Origin: Sphingomonadales bacterium
GTDB taxonomy: Bacteria; Pseudomonadota; Alphaproteobacteria; Sphingomonadales; Sphingomonadaceae
Assembly (NCBI GenBank): GCA_027490095.1
Contig: JAIXYT010000025.1
Span: 1 to 64,000, forward strand
Direction of reading: 5' to 3'
DNA length: 64,000 bases
The position numbers and the translations under genes were made by a program. Positions 19,271-26,970 of the stretch are shown here, piece by piece (the first letter of the stretch is position 1; each line of letters opens with the position of its first letter). Below the pieces are notes generated by a model. The model searched no databases. It saw only the letters and a list, made by a program, of their open reading frames with translations, and was not told the origin of the DNA.

Positions 19271-20619
19271 CGGATACGATCGACATCGCACCGCCCCGCA
19301 AGGTGGGGATGGTCTCGCTCGGCTGCCCCAAGGCGCTGGTCGACAGCGAGCGCATCCTCACCTCGCTGCGCTCCGAGGGCTATCAGCTATCCCCCGACTA
19401 TGCCGGGGCCGACGTGGTGATCGTCAACACCTGCGGCTTCCTGGACAGCGCCAAGGCGGAGAGCCTGGAGGCGATCGGCGAGGCGATTGCCGAGAACGGC
19501 CGCGTGGTCGTGACCGGCTGCATGGGCGCCGAGGCGGAAGCGATCACCGATCGCTTCCCGCAGGTGCTGGCCGTCACCGGCCCGCAGCAGTATGAACAGG
19601 TGGTGGGCGCGGTGAAGGCGGCCGCTCCGCTGCCGCCACAGCCCTTCATCGACCTCGTCCCCCGCTTCGAGGACGATGGCGCGGGCCTCAAGCTCACGCC
19701 CCGCCACTACAGCTATCTGAAGATTTCCGAAGGCTGCAACCACCGCTGCGCCTTCTGCATCATACCGAGCCTCAGGGGCGATCTCGCCAGCCGCCGCCCG
19801 GACGCCATCCTGCGCGAGGCCGAGAAGCTGGTCGCCGCCGGCACCCGCGAGCTGCTGGTGATCAGCCAGGACACGTCGGCCTATGGCCGCGACCTCAGGC
19901 ATGCCCAGTTCGGAACGGCAGGCCGCCCCGAAATCCGCGCCCACGTCACCGATCTCGCCCGCGAACTGGGCCAATTGGGCGCCTGGGTCAGGCTCCACTA
20001 TATCTACCCCTACGCCCATGTGGATGAACTCATCCCGCTGATGGCAGACGGCCTCATCCTCCCCTATCTCGACATCCCCTTCCAGCACGCCTCGCCCAAT
20101 GTGCTACGTGCCATGCGCCGCCCGGCGAACGAGGCGAAGGTGCTGGAGCGCATCCGCCACTGGCGCGGACAAGTGCCCGACATCGCGATCCGCTCCACCT
20201 TCATCGCCGGCTTCCCGGGCGAGACGGAAACGGACTTCCAGTATCTCCTCGACTGGCTCGAGGAAGCGCAGCTCGACCGCGTCGGCTGCTTTGCCTACGA
20301 GCCCGTCGCGGGGGCGGCCGCCAACGAGCTGCCCGGTGCGCTGCCGCGCGAGGTGCGCGAGGAGCGCCGCGACCGCTTCATGGCCAAGGCCGCCGAAATC
20401 TCTGCCGCCAAGCTGCAGGCTAAACTTGGCCGCACGCTGGAGGTGATCATCGATGAAGCCGACGGCGCAGGCGGCGCAACGGGGCGTTCCAAGGCCGATG
20501 CGCCCGAGATCGACGGCCATGTCCTGCTGCGCGACGCTCCAACGGCGAAGCCCGGCGACATCCTGAAGGTCCTCATCGAGGACGCCGACGAGTTCGACCT
20601 CTTCGGGGTCCCCGTCTGA
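19267..20619 (+). CDS. rimO: Ribosomal protein S12 methylthiotransferase
   Basis: Radical-SAM enzyme that methylthiolates the conserved Asp of ribosomal protein S12. The N-terminal MTTase domain starts [15 protein letters not shown] with an iron-sulfur Cys. The radical SAM cluster [15 protein letters not shown] is near residue 157, and a C-terminal TRAM domain covers roughly residues 385-450. At 450 aa the length is typical. The TTG start overlaps the folE stop by four bases; the only nearby alternative, the ATG inside GMVSLG, would cut into the first strand. Confidence 0.95.
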   Translation: MTDTIDIAPPRKVGMVSLGCPKALVDSERILTSLRSEGYQLSPDYAGADVVIVNTCGFLDSAKAESLEAIGEAIAENGRVVVTGCMGAEAEAITDRFPQVLAVTGPQQYEQVVGAVKAAAPLPPQPFIDLVPRFEDDGAGLKLTPRHYSYLKISEGCNHRCAFCIIPSLRGDLASRRPDAILREAEKLVAAGTRELLVISQDTSAYGRDLRHAQFGTAGRPEIRAHVTDLARELGQLGAWVRLHYIYPYAHVDELIPLMADGLILPYLDIPFQHASPNVLRAMRRPANEAKVLERIRHWRGQVPDIAIRSTFIAGFPGETETDFQYLLDWLEEAQLDRVGCFAYEPVAGAAANELPGALPREVREERRDRFMAKAAEISAAKLQAKLGRTLEVIIDEADGAGGATGRSKADAPEIDGHVLLRDAPTAKPGDILKVLIEDADEFDLFGVPV

Positions 20620-21155
20620 GCCTGCTCGCGCTTTCGGCCATCGACACGCCCGTCGGGCCGATGGCGCTGGCCCATGACGCGACCGGGCTGCTCTGGGCCG
20701 CCGAATTCCGCGCAGACCCGGCGAGGCTGGAGACCAGCCTTCGCCGCTACGGGCTCGCTGCCGAGCCTGTCCCGGTCGCCGCCCCGGCCCTGCTCGCCGA
20801 AGCCTTCGCCCGCTATTTCGCCGGCGAGCTCCGCGCCCTCGAACCGCTCCCCACCGGCGCCGTCGGCAGCCGCTTCGAACGCGGCGTCTGGGCCGAACTC
20901 CGCCGAATCCCGCCCGGCGAGACGCGCAGCTATGGCGATATCGCCCGCGCGCTCGGCGGCGCGGTCTCCGGCCCTGGCCCGAACGCCCGCGCGGTCGGCA
21001 CCGCCAACGGCCGCAACCCGCTCGCCATCGTCGTGCCCTGCCACCGCGTAATCGGCGCCGACGGCAGCCTCACCGGCTATGCCGGCGGCCTCGAAACCAA
21101 GGCCTGGCTGCTGAAACATGAAGGTTGGCGGGGTTTGCAGCCGACACTTTTCTGA
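20616..21155 (+). CDS. ogt: Methylated-DNA-[protein]-cysteine S-methyltransferase
   Basis: Suicide repair enzyme that takes alkyl groups from O6-alkylguanine onto its own cysteine. The active-site motif [10 protein letters not shown] and the helix-turn-helix segment [18 protein letters not shown] are intact. The ATG at 20661 would drop the conserved first strand, because the frame upstream reads [16 protein letters not shown], as in other Ogt proteins. The only in-frame starts that keep it are CTG codons at 20616 and 20622; the first overlaps the rimO stop as CTGA. I list it from 20616 with the start marked uncertain (164 aa from the ATG, 179 from the CTG). Confidence 0.85.
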   Translation: MSLLALSAIDTPVGPMALAHDATGLLWAAEFRADPARLETSLRRYGLAAEPVPVAAPALLAEAFARYFAGELRALEPLPTGAVGSRFERGVWAELRRIPPGETRSYGDIARALGGAVSGPGPNARAVGTANGRNPLAIVVPCHRVIGADGSLTGYAGGLETKAWLLKHEGWRGLQPTLF

Positions 21156-21170
21156 TAGCAGGCGCGGGCC

Positions 21171-23465
21171 ATGGATGCCGCCCTCTCCACCCACCCCGCG
21201 CCGGCCACCACCGCGCGGCTCCCCGTCCGCCCGCTGTTCGTCGCCATCCTGTTCCTCGGCAGCTTCCTGCTCTTCCTGATCCAGCCGCTGTTCGCGCGCC
21301 TGGTGCTCCCCGTGCTCGGCGGCTCGCCCAGCGTCTGGAACACCGCGATGCTCTTCTACCAGGCGGCGCTCCTCATCGGCTACGCCTACGCCCACGCCCT
21401 TCAGCGCCTGTCCTTCAGGGTGCAGGCCGGCATCCACCTTGCGGTCTTCGCGGCCGCCGCCCTCACGCTGCCCATCGGGATCCGCGCGATCGGCGGGGCC
21501 GACACCGGCGACGGCGCAGCGCTCTGGCTGCTCCAGCTGCTCGCCCTCTCCATCGGGCCGGTGTTCGTCGCGGTCTCGGCCCAGGCGCCGCTGATGCAGG
21601 CCTGGTTCGCCCGCTCGACCGATCCGGCGGCTGCGAGCCCCTTCTTCCTCTACGCCGCCTCCAACGCGGGCTCGCTCGGCGGGCTGCTGGCCTATCCCTT
21701 CCTGCTCGAGCCCTTCACCGCGCTGCCGCAGCAACAGGCCTTCTGGTCCGCGGGCTATCTGCTGCTCCTCGCGCTCGTCGGCCTCGGCGCCTTCGCGATC
21801 CTGAAGGGGGGCGTGCAGCCGCCCGCCACCCTTTCCGACGTCACTACGGGCCGGGCCGCCCGCCCCGTGACCTGGGGGCGGCGCCTCCACTGGGTGCTGC
21901 TTGCCGCCGTCCCCTCGGGGCTGATGCTCAGCACCACCACCCACATCACCACCGACATCATGGCCATGCCGCTGCTCTGGGTGCTGCCGCTTGCCGCCTA
22001 TCTCGTCAGCTTCATCCTCGTCTTTTCCGGCATCGGCCCGATCGCGACCCGCGTGGCCGTCTTCCTCGCCCCGCTTGCGCTGCTGGGCTTCGGGGCGGCG
22101 GGCCTGCTCTCCGTCGGCCAGGCGGCGACCGTCTATGGCCTTGCTTCGCTCCTGCTGCTGCTGATCATCGCAACCGCGCTGCACGGCACGCTGGCGGCCG
22201 ACCGTCCGCCTGCTGCCGGCCTCACCGAATTCTACCTGCTGATGTCGGTGGGGGGCGTGCTCGGCGGCCTGTTCCCGGCGCTGATCGCCCCGCAGATGTT
22301 CGACTGGGTCTATGAACATCCGATCCTGCTGCTGGCGGCTGCCCTGCTGGTGCCGGCAAGGCCGCTGACGCGCAGGATCGGGCAGCTGTGGCAGGGCAGC
22401 GGGCCCGTGGCGCGCGCCTTGCGCATCCTCGTGCCGCCGCTCGTGCTTGCGCTCGGCTGGTGGCTGGGGGCCTCGTTCCGGCTCGTCGACACGCCGCCCC
22501 TGCAGCTCGCGGCGATCGCCCTGATGGGCCTGCTCGCCGGTCTTGCCATCGGCCGCCCGCTGATGTTCGCCTTCATCCTCGCCAACCTGATGCTGGCGCT
22601 CGGCGGCTGGCAGCAGATCGACATCTCCACCATCGAAAAGGCCCGGCAGCGCAGCTTCTTCGGCATCTACACCATCGAGAATTCGAACAGCACGCAGACG
22701 CGCCGCCTGCTCCACGGCACAACGCTGCACGGCGCCCAGTCGCTCGATGCCGCGAAGTCGCGGATGCCGCTCACCTATTATGCGCCCGGCAGCGGAGTCG
22801 GGCTCGCCATGCAGGCGGCCCCCAGCCTGTTCGGGGCGACAGCGCGCATCGGCGTCGTCGGCCTCGGCACCGGGTCCTTGAGCTGCTACGCCACCCCCAC
22901 CGAGGACTGGACGGTGTTCGAGATCGACCCGCTGATGGTTGCCCTCGCGACCGACCCGGCGGTCTTCTCCTTCATTGCCCAGTGCAAGCCCGACATCCGG
23001 GTGGTGGTGGGCGACGCCCGGCTGAAGCTGGCCGAGGAACCCGCCGGCCGTTTCGATATCCTCGCCGTCGACGCCTTCTCGTCGGATGCGATCCCGCTGC
23101 ACCTTCTGACGCGCGAGGCCTTCGAGACCTACCGCCGCACGCTTTCGCCCGAGGGCGTGCTGCTGGTCCATGTCTCGAACCGCTTCCTCGATCTCGAACC
23201 GGTGGTGGCGGCGATCGCGAAGGACATGGGCCTCAGCGCCCGCCTGCTCTTCTACCAGCCCGACGCGGACGGCTGGACGGAAAGCTACAACGCCTCCGTC
23301 TGGATCGCGCTGACGGCCGACGAGGCCGCGATGGTGCGCTTCACCGAAGCGACAGGGCAGGGCGGGGACTGGGTGCCGCTGGCCACGCGCAGGGACGTGC
23401 CGGCCTGGACCGACGGCTTCGCCTCGATCCTTCCGGTCTTGAAGCCCTTCCGGGAACGGTTCTAG
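21171..23465 (+). CDS. Membrane-anchored spermidine-synthase-like protein
   Basis: A 764-aa fusion. Residues ~25-480 are a polytopic membrane region with about a dozen helices (first: PLFVAILFLGSFLLFLIQPLFARLVLPVLGG). Residues ~505-760 form a spermidine-synthase-like SAM-binding fold with GVVGLGTGSLSCYA near residue 560 and VVVGDARLKLAEE plus ILAVDAFSSDAIPLHLL near 620-640. This architecture is widespread in bacteria but its substrate is not established; the acidic motif differs from true SpeE, so polyamine synthesis is not assured. It starts 15 bases after ogt and ends 9 bases before argC. Confidence 0.85.
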   Translation: MDAALSTHPAPATTARLPVRPLFVAILFLGSFLLFLIQPLFARLVLPVLGGSPSVWNTAMLFYQAALLIGYAYAHALQRLSFRVQAGIHLAVFAAAALTLPIGIRAIGGADTGDGAALWLLQLLALSIGPVFVAVSAQAPLMQAWFARSTDPAAASPFFLYAASNAGSLGGLLAYPFLLEPFTALPQQQAFWSAGYLLLLALVGLGAFAILKGGVQPPATLSDVTTGRAARPVTWGRRLHWVLLAAVPSGLMLSTTTHITTDIMAMPLLWVLPLAAYLVSFILVFSGIGPIATRVAVFLAPLALLGFGAAGLLSVGQAATVYGLASLLLLLIIATALHGTLAADRPPAAGLTEFYLLMSVGGVLGGLFPALIAPQMFDWVYEHPILLLAAALLVPARPLTRRIGQLWQGSGPVARALRILVPPLVLALGWWLGASFRLVDTPPLQLAAIALMGLLAGLAIGRPLMFAFILANLMLALGGWQQIDISTIEKARQRSFFGIYTIENSNSTQTRRLLHGTTLHGAQSLDAAKSRMPLTYYAPGSGVGLAMQAAPSLFGATARIGVVGLGTGSLSCYATPTEDWTVFEIDPLMVALATDPAVFSFIAQCKPDIRVVVGDARLKLAEEPAGRFDILAVDAFSSDAIPLHLLTREAFETYRRTLSPEGVLLVHVSNRFLDLEPVVAAIAKDMGLSARLLFYQPDADGWTESYNASVWIALTADEAAMVRFTEATGQGGDWVPLATRRDVPAWTDGFASILPVLKPFRERF

Positions 23466-23474
23466 GGAAAGGCC

Positions 23475-24518
23475 ATGGCACAGAAGGTCCGCATCGCCGT
23501 CCTGGGCGCCTCCGGCTACACCGGCGCGGATCTCGTCCGCCTGGCGATCACCCACCCACAGGTGGAGATCGTCGCGCTCGCCGCCAACCAGAAGGCGGGG
23601 CAGACCATGGCCGACATCTGGCCGCACTTCGCGCCCTATCCGAACCTTCCGCGCCTGATCCGGGCCGACGCGGTGGACTGGAGCGGGGTCGACGCCGTCT
23701 TCGGCTGCCTGCCCCACGCGGCATCCGCCGAGCTGCTTTCGACGCTGAAGAACACGAAGATCATCGACCTCTCGGCCGACTTCCGACTGCTCGATGCCGA
23801 GGTCTATGGCGAATGGTATGGCGTCACCCACCCGGCGCCGCATCTGTTGTCCCAGGCCGTCTACGGCCTCACCGAAATGGCGCGCCCTCGCCTGAAGGAT
23901 GCGCAGCTGGTCGCCTGCCCCGGCTGCTACCCGACGGCCGCGCTGCTTGCCCTGCTGCCGCTCGCCGAAGCCGGGCTGATCCGTCCCTCCAACATCACCA
24001 TCAACGCGCTTTCGGGCGTCTCGGGCGCCGGCCGTGGCCTCAAGGAAACCAACCTCTTCGTCGAGGTGTCCGAGGCCGTTGCTCCCTATGCAGTCGGCCG
24101 CCATCGCCACATGCCCGAGATCGAGCAGGAACTGGGGCGCGGCTTCGGCGCACCCGTCAGCATCAGCTTCACGCCGCACCTGATCCCGATGAACCGCGGC
24201 GAACTGGAAACCATCACGGTGGAACTGTCGCCCGGCAGGACGGCCGAGGACCTGCGCACCGCCTTTGCCACCCGCTACGCCGGGGAGCCGTTCGTCCACC
24301 TGCTGCCCGAGGGCCAGGCGCCGGCCACCCGCATGGTGCGCGGATCGAACCATGTGGTGCTCAACGCCTTCCCCGACCGGATCCCGGGCCGGGCCATCGT
24401 GATCGTTGCAATCGACAATCTCGTGAAGGGCTCGTCGGGCCAGGCGATCCAGAACATGAACCTGATGTTCGGCCTGCCCGAAACCATGGGGCTGGAAGCA
24501 GCCGCCCTGTTCCCGTGA
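23475..24518 (+). CDS. argC: N-acetyl-gamma-glutamyl-phosphate reductase
   Basis: NADPH-dependent reductase of arginine biosynthesis, converting N-acetylglutamyl phosphate to the semialdehyde. The nucleotide loop AVLGASGYTGADLVRL is at the N-terminus, the catalytic cysteine lies in VACPGCYPTAALLAL, and HRHMPEIEQEL carries the conserved histidine. 347 aa, the long form of the family. Its stop lies inside the first copy of a 17-bp tandem repeat shared with the start of the next gene. Confidence 0.96.
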   Translation: MAQKVRIAVLGASGYTGADLVRLAITHPQVEIVALAANQKAGQTMADIWPHFAPYPNLPRLIRADAVDWSGVDAVFGCLPHAASAELLSTLKNTKIIDLSADFRLLDAEVYGEWYGVTHPAPHLLSQAVYGLTEMARPRLKDAQLVACPGCYPTAALLALLPLAEAGLIRPSNITINALSGVSGAGRGLKETNLFVEVSEAVAPYAVGRHRHMPEIEQELGRGFGAPVSISFTPHLIPMNRGELETITVELSPGRTAEDLRTAFATRYAGEPFVHLLPEGQAPATRMVRGSNHVVLNAFPDRIPGRAIVIVAIDNLVKGSSGQAIQNMNLMFGLPETMGLEAAALFP

Positions 24519-24542
24519 TCGAAACGTTCCCGTGATCGAAAC
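24509..24542 (+). repeat. Perfect 17-bp tandem duplication at the argC/GNAT junction
   Basis: GTTCCCGTGATCGAAAC occurs twice in direct contact (24509-24525 and 24526-24542). The first copy holds the argC stop, and the second holds the GTG start of the acetyltransferase. With one copy removed, the two genes would overlap as GTGA. Confidence 0.95.
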
Positions 24543-25053
24543 CGAACGGCTGATCCTCAGGCCCTGGGACCAGGCCGACCTGCCAATCCTGGCGAGCTTC
24601 TCGACCGACCCGGTGCTGATGCACCATTTCGGACGGGCGGAGCTGGTCGACGACAGTGTCGAACGGCTGGAGCGGATGCAGCGCTTCGACCGCGAGCTGG
24701 GCTTTTCCTTCCGCGCCGTCGTCCGCAAGGCGGATGGCGTGGTGATCGGCAATTGTGGGCTGAAGCCGCTCACCATCCCCTGGCCCGAGCCCGCCGACAT
24801 CGAGATCGGCTGGCTGTTCCGGCAGGATTGCTGGGGCCGGGGCTACGCGGTCGAGGCCGCGACCCCGATGCTCGCCCTCGGCCTGGAATTCGGCCCCCGC
24901 GTGATCGCGATGACGGCGGCAAGCAACGCGCAAAGCCAGCGGGTGATGCAGAAGCTGGGCATGACCCACGAACCTGCGCTCGATTTCGACCATCCGGACA
25001 TCGCGGAAGGCCATTTCGGCAGGCGACATGTGACCTATGTGATGCAGAGATGA
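24532..25053 (+). CDS. GNAT family N-acetyltransferase, RimJ/RimL type
   Basis: A 173-aa acetyltransferase. It begins with the RimL-type ETERLILRPWDQADL and has the acetyl-CoA-binding region IGWLFRQDCWGRGYAVEAATPML (Q/RxxGxG/A pyrophosphate loop) and the late helix ASNAQSQRVMQKLGM. The acceptor, protein or small molecule, is unknown. The GTG start is in the second copy of the 17-bp duplication. It resembles the next gene in order of motifs, so the two are probably old tandem paralogues. Confidence 0.85.
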   Translation: MIETERLILRPWDQADLPILASFSTDPVLMHHFGRAELVDDSVERLERMQRFDRELGFSFRAVVRKADGVVIGNCGLKPLTIPWPEPADIEIGWLFRQDCWGRGYAVEAATPMLALGLEFGPRVIAMTAASNAQSQRVMQKLGMTHEPALDFDHPDIAEGHFGRRHVTYVMQR

Positions 25054-25062
25054 TGCCCGACC

Positions 25063-25593
25063 ATGTTTGAAACCGACCGCCTGATCCTGCGCGCCTTCCG
25101 CGAGCCCGATCGCGCGCCCTGGGCCGACATGAACGCCGACCCGGAGGTGATGGCGCATTTTCCCGCAACCCTGTCGCGCGCCGAAGCGGATGGCGTGATC
25201 GACCGGGTGAACGGCAAGATCGCCGCCACCGGCGTCGGCTTCTGGGCGCTCGAGCGCAAGGCCGATGGCTGTTTCCTGGGCTTTGCGGGCCTCAACCGGA
25301 TCGCCCACGAGAATCTGCCGATCTATGGCCAATGGGAGGTCGGCTGGCGGCTGGCCCGCCACGCCTGGGGCCAGGGCTATGCCAGCGAGGCAGGGGCCTT
25401 CGCACTGGACCATGGCTTCGGCGCGATGCGGCTGCAGCGCATCCTCGCCTACACCGCCCGCACCAACAGCCCGTCCGAACGGGTAATGCAGCGCCTGGGC
25501 ATGGTGCGCCGCGCCGACATGGATTTCGAGCATCCGGCCGTGCCCGAAGGAAGCCCGGTGCGCCCCCATATCGTCTATGTGAAAACGATCTGA
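25063..25593 (+). CDS. GNAT family N-acetyltransferase, RimJ/RimL type (second copy)
   Basis: A 176-aa acetyltransferase beginning FETDRLILRAFREPD, with acetyl-CoA loop VGWRLARHAWGQGYASEAGAF and C-terminal helix TNSPSERVMQRLGMVRRADMDFEHP. The last segment closely parallels the upstream GNAT (QRVMQKLGMTHEPALDFDHP), which supports tandem duplication followed by divergence. Acceptor unknown. The stop overlaps the next start by one base (TGATG). Confidence 0.87.
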   Translation: MFETDRLILRAFREPDRAPWADMNADPEVMAHFPATLSRAEADGVIDRVNGKIAATGVGFWALERKADGCFLGFAGLNRIAHENLPIYGQWEVGWRLARHAWGQGYASEAGAFALDHGFGAMRLQRILAYTARTNSPSERVMQRLGMVRRADMDFEHPAVPEGSPVRPHIVYVKTI

Positions 25594-26111
25594 TGCCGCT
25601 CCATCCCTTCAACGGGCAGATGCCCCGCCTTGCGCCCGGCGCCTGGGTTGCTCCCGGCGCACAGGTGATCGGCGACGTCGAGATCGGGGCAGGCGCTTCC
25701 ATCTGGTACAATGTGGTCGTCCGCGGCGACGTGATGCCAATCCGCATCGGCGCCAGGTCCAACATCCAGGACGGTTCGGTCGTCCATGTGACGCGCAAGC
25801 TCGCCGCGACCAGCATCGGCGATGATGTTCTGGTGGGGCACATGGCCCTCATCCACGGCTGCAAGCTGATGGACCGCAGCTTCGTCGGCCTGGGCGCAAT
25901 CGTGATGGACGCTTGCGTGATCGAGCCCGAAGGCATGCTGGGCGCCGGCGCGCTGCTGAGCCCGGGCAAGCGGATCGGCCCGCGCGAGTTGTGGCTGGGG
26001 CGCCCGGCCAAGTTCGTCCGCCTGCTCGACGACGCCGAGGTCGCCCGCAACGCCGCGGGCGCGGCCGGCTATGTCGAGCTCGCCAAGCTGCACCGGGGGT
26101 CGCAGGGGTGA
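25593..26111 (+). CDS. Gamma-carbonic-anhydrase-like hexapeptide-repeat protein
   Basis: A 172-aa left-handed beta-helix protein with repeated hexapeptides (GAQVIGDVEIGAGASIWYNVVVRGD, IGARSNIQDGSVVHV, IGDDVLVGHMALIHGCKL). Histidines in VHV, VGHMALIHGC are placed as the zinc ligands of gamma carbonic anhydrases (YrdA/PaaY type). Whether it hydrates CO2 cannot be told from sequence; many relatives are inactive. ATG 25593 shares one base with the upstream stop and replaces the out-of-register extension in the ORF track. Confidence 0.88.
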   Translation: MPLHPFNGQMPRLAPGAWVAPGAQVIGDVEIGAGASIWYNVVVRGDVMPIRIGARSNIQDGSVVHVTRKLAATSIGDDVLVGHMALIHGCKLMDRSFVGLGAIVMDACVIEPEGMLGAGALLSPGKRIGPRELWLGRPAKFVRLLDDAEVARNAAGAAGYVELAKLHRGSQG

Positions 26112-26156
26112 CACGGCATCGGGGTCTTGAGAGCGGGGCTGCAAGCCTGTCGGACG

Positions 26157-26216
26157 GGCTTCCGGCAGGCCACAAACCGGTCGGCAAAGCCGCCGGTTGG
26201 CGGCCTGCCGGAACCC
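26157..26216. repeat. Large interrupted palindrome A beside tRNA-Pro
   Basis: TTCCGGCAGGCC (26160-26171) pairs with GGCCTGCCGGAA (26202-26213). Inside, AACCGG pairs with CCGGTT and CGGC-AAA-GCCG closes the loop, for about 22 bp of stem in 54 bases. It lies about 45 bases past the gamma-CA stop and has no T tract, so it reads as a repetitive palindromic element more than a classical terminator. Confidence 0.6.
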
Positions 26217-26221
26217 GCCGG

Positions 26222-26284
26222 CCACTTCTTCAGCGGGTCTGCCGACCAGTGCTTCGCACTGACGGCAGCCGCTTGCGAAAGTGG
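26222..26284. repeat. Large interrupted palindrome B touching the tRNA-Pro 3' end
   Basis: The arms, outer to inner, are CCACTT/AAGTGG, AGCGG/CCGCT, CTGCCG/CGGCAG and CAGTGC/GCACTG with loop TTC, about 23 bp in total. The outer AAGTGG includes the three bases that encode CCA of the minus-strand tRNA-Pro. In the precursor RNA the CCA would be the start of this hairpin, which could mark a processing or termination site. Confidence 0.6.
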
Positions 26285-26358
26285 TCGGAGCGACAGGATT
26301 CGAACCTGCGACCTCCAGACCCCCAGTCTGATGCGCTACCAGGCTGCGCTACGCTCCG
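26282..26358 (-). tRNA. tRNA-Pro (anticodon GGG)
   Basis: A 77-base minus-strand cloverleaf with encoded CCA. The acceptor CGGAGCG pairs with CGCTCCG, and the D arm has GCGCAGCCTGGTAGCGC. The anticodon stem is TCAGA/TCTGG with loop CTGGGGG, giving anticodon GGG (codon CCC), and the T arm is GCAGGTTCGAATCCTGT. It is followed directly by palindrome B. Confidence 0.96.
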
Positions 26359-26391
26359 ACGAGCGACGGGCCATAAGGAACGCCCCGCCTG

Positions 26392-26970
26392 ATGGCAAGC
26401 GCGGAATGCCTTGTCGCCGATGGCGTCGCGCTGGTGCGCGGGCAGCGGCTGCTGTTCGAGGGGTTGTCGTTCCGGCTGGAACCGGGCGGGGCACTGCTGG
26501 TGACGGGGCGCAACGGGGCGGGCAAATCCTCTCTGCTGCGGCTGGTCGCCGGGCTGCTGGCCCCCGATGCCGGCACGCTGTCCAACCCGTTCGGCACCGC
26601 GCTTCTGGCAAGCGACCAGGCGCTGAAGCCCGACCGCACGGTTGCAAGCGAGCTCGGCTTCTGGGCCGGGCTCGATGGTGCGTCGCCCGAGGCCGTGGCA
26701 GCGGCTGCAGAGGCGATGGCCGTGACCCAGCTGATGCCCTTCCGCTGCGGGCAGCTTTCGTCCGGCCAGCGGCAGCGCGTGGCGATCGCGCGGACGCTTG
26801 CCAGCGGCGCGCGGCTGTGGCTGCTCGACGAACCTGCGAACGCGCTCGACACGGCCTCGGAGGCGCGGCTGGTGGCGGCTGTCGAGGCGCATCGGCAGGC
26901 AGGCGGGCTGGTGCTGGCGGCGACCCACCAGCCGCTCGGGCTGAAGGACGCCGGGTCGTTGGCGCTATAG
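26392..26970 (+). CDS. ccmA: Heme exporter ATP-binding protein CcmA
   Basis: ATPase subunit of the CcmABCD complex, which frees heme-CcmE for cytochrome c maturation. A short ABC domain of 192 aa with Walker A VTGRNGAGKSSLLRLVAGLLAP, signature LSSGQRQRVAIARTL, Walker B LWLLDEPANALD and switch His in AATHQP. The short length and the phrase LLVTGRNGAGKSSLLR fit CcmA rather than other exporters. ccmB and ccmC are not adjacent; such scattering occurs in alphaproteobacteria. The gene ends 6 bases inside the convergent CDF transporter gene. Confidence 0.85.
   Translation: MASAECLVADGVALVRGQRLLFEGLSFRLEPGGALLVTGRNGAGKSSLLRLVAGLLAPDAGTLSNPFGTALLASDQALKPDRTVASELGFWAGLDGASPEAVAAAAEAMAVTQLMPFRCGQLSSGQRQRVAIARTLASGARLWLLDEPANALDTASEARLVAAVEAHRQAGGLVLAATHQPLGLKDAGSLAL

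Noticed and set aside
20295-24800. A 1501-aa open frame on the minus strand
   Set aside because: It lies antisense to rimO, ogt, the spermidine-synthase-like gene and argC, all with clear motifs. The translation is low-complexity (Arg, Gly, His, Gln, Asp rich) with no domain. Long antisense frames are common in GC-rich DNA.
26130-26391. Integration site (att) at tRNA-Pro
   Set aside because: There is no integrase gene and no second copy of the tRNA 3' end in the window; the palindromes alone do not show integration.
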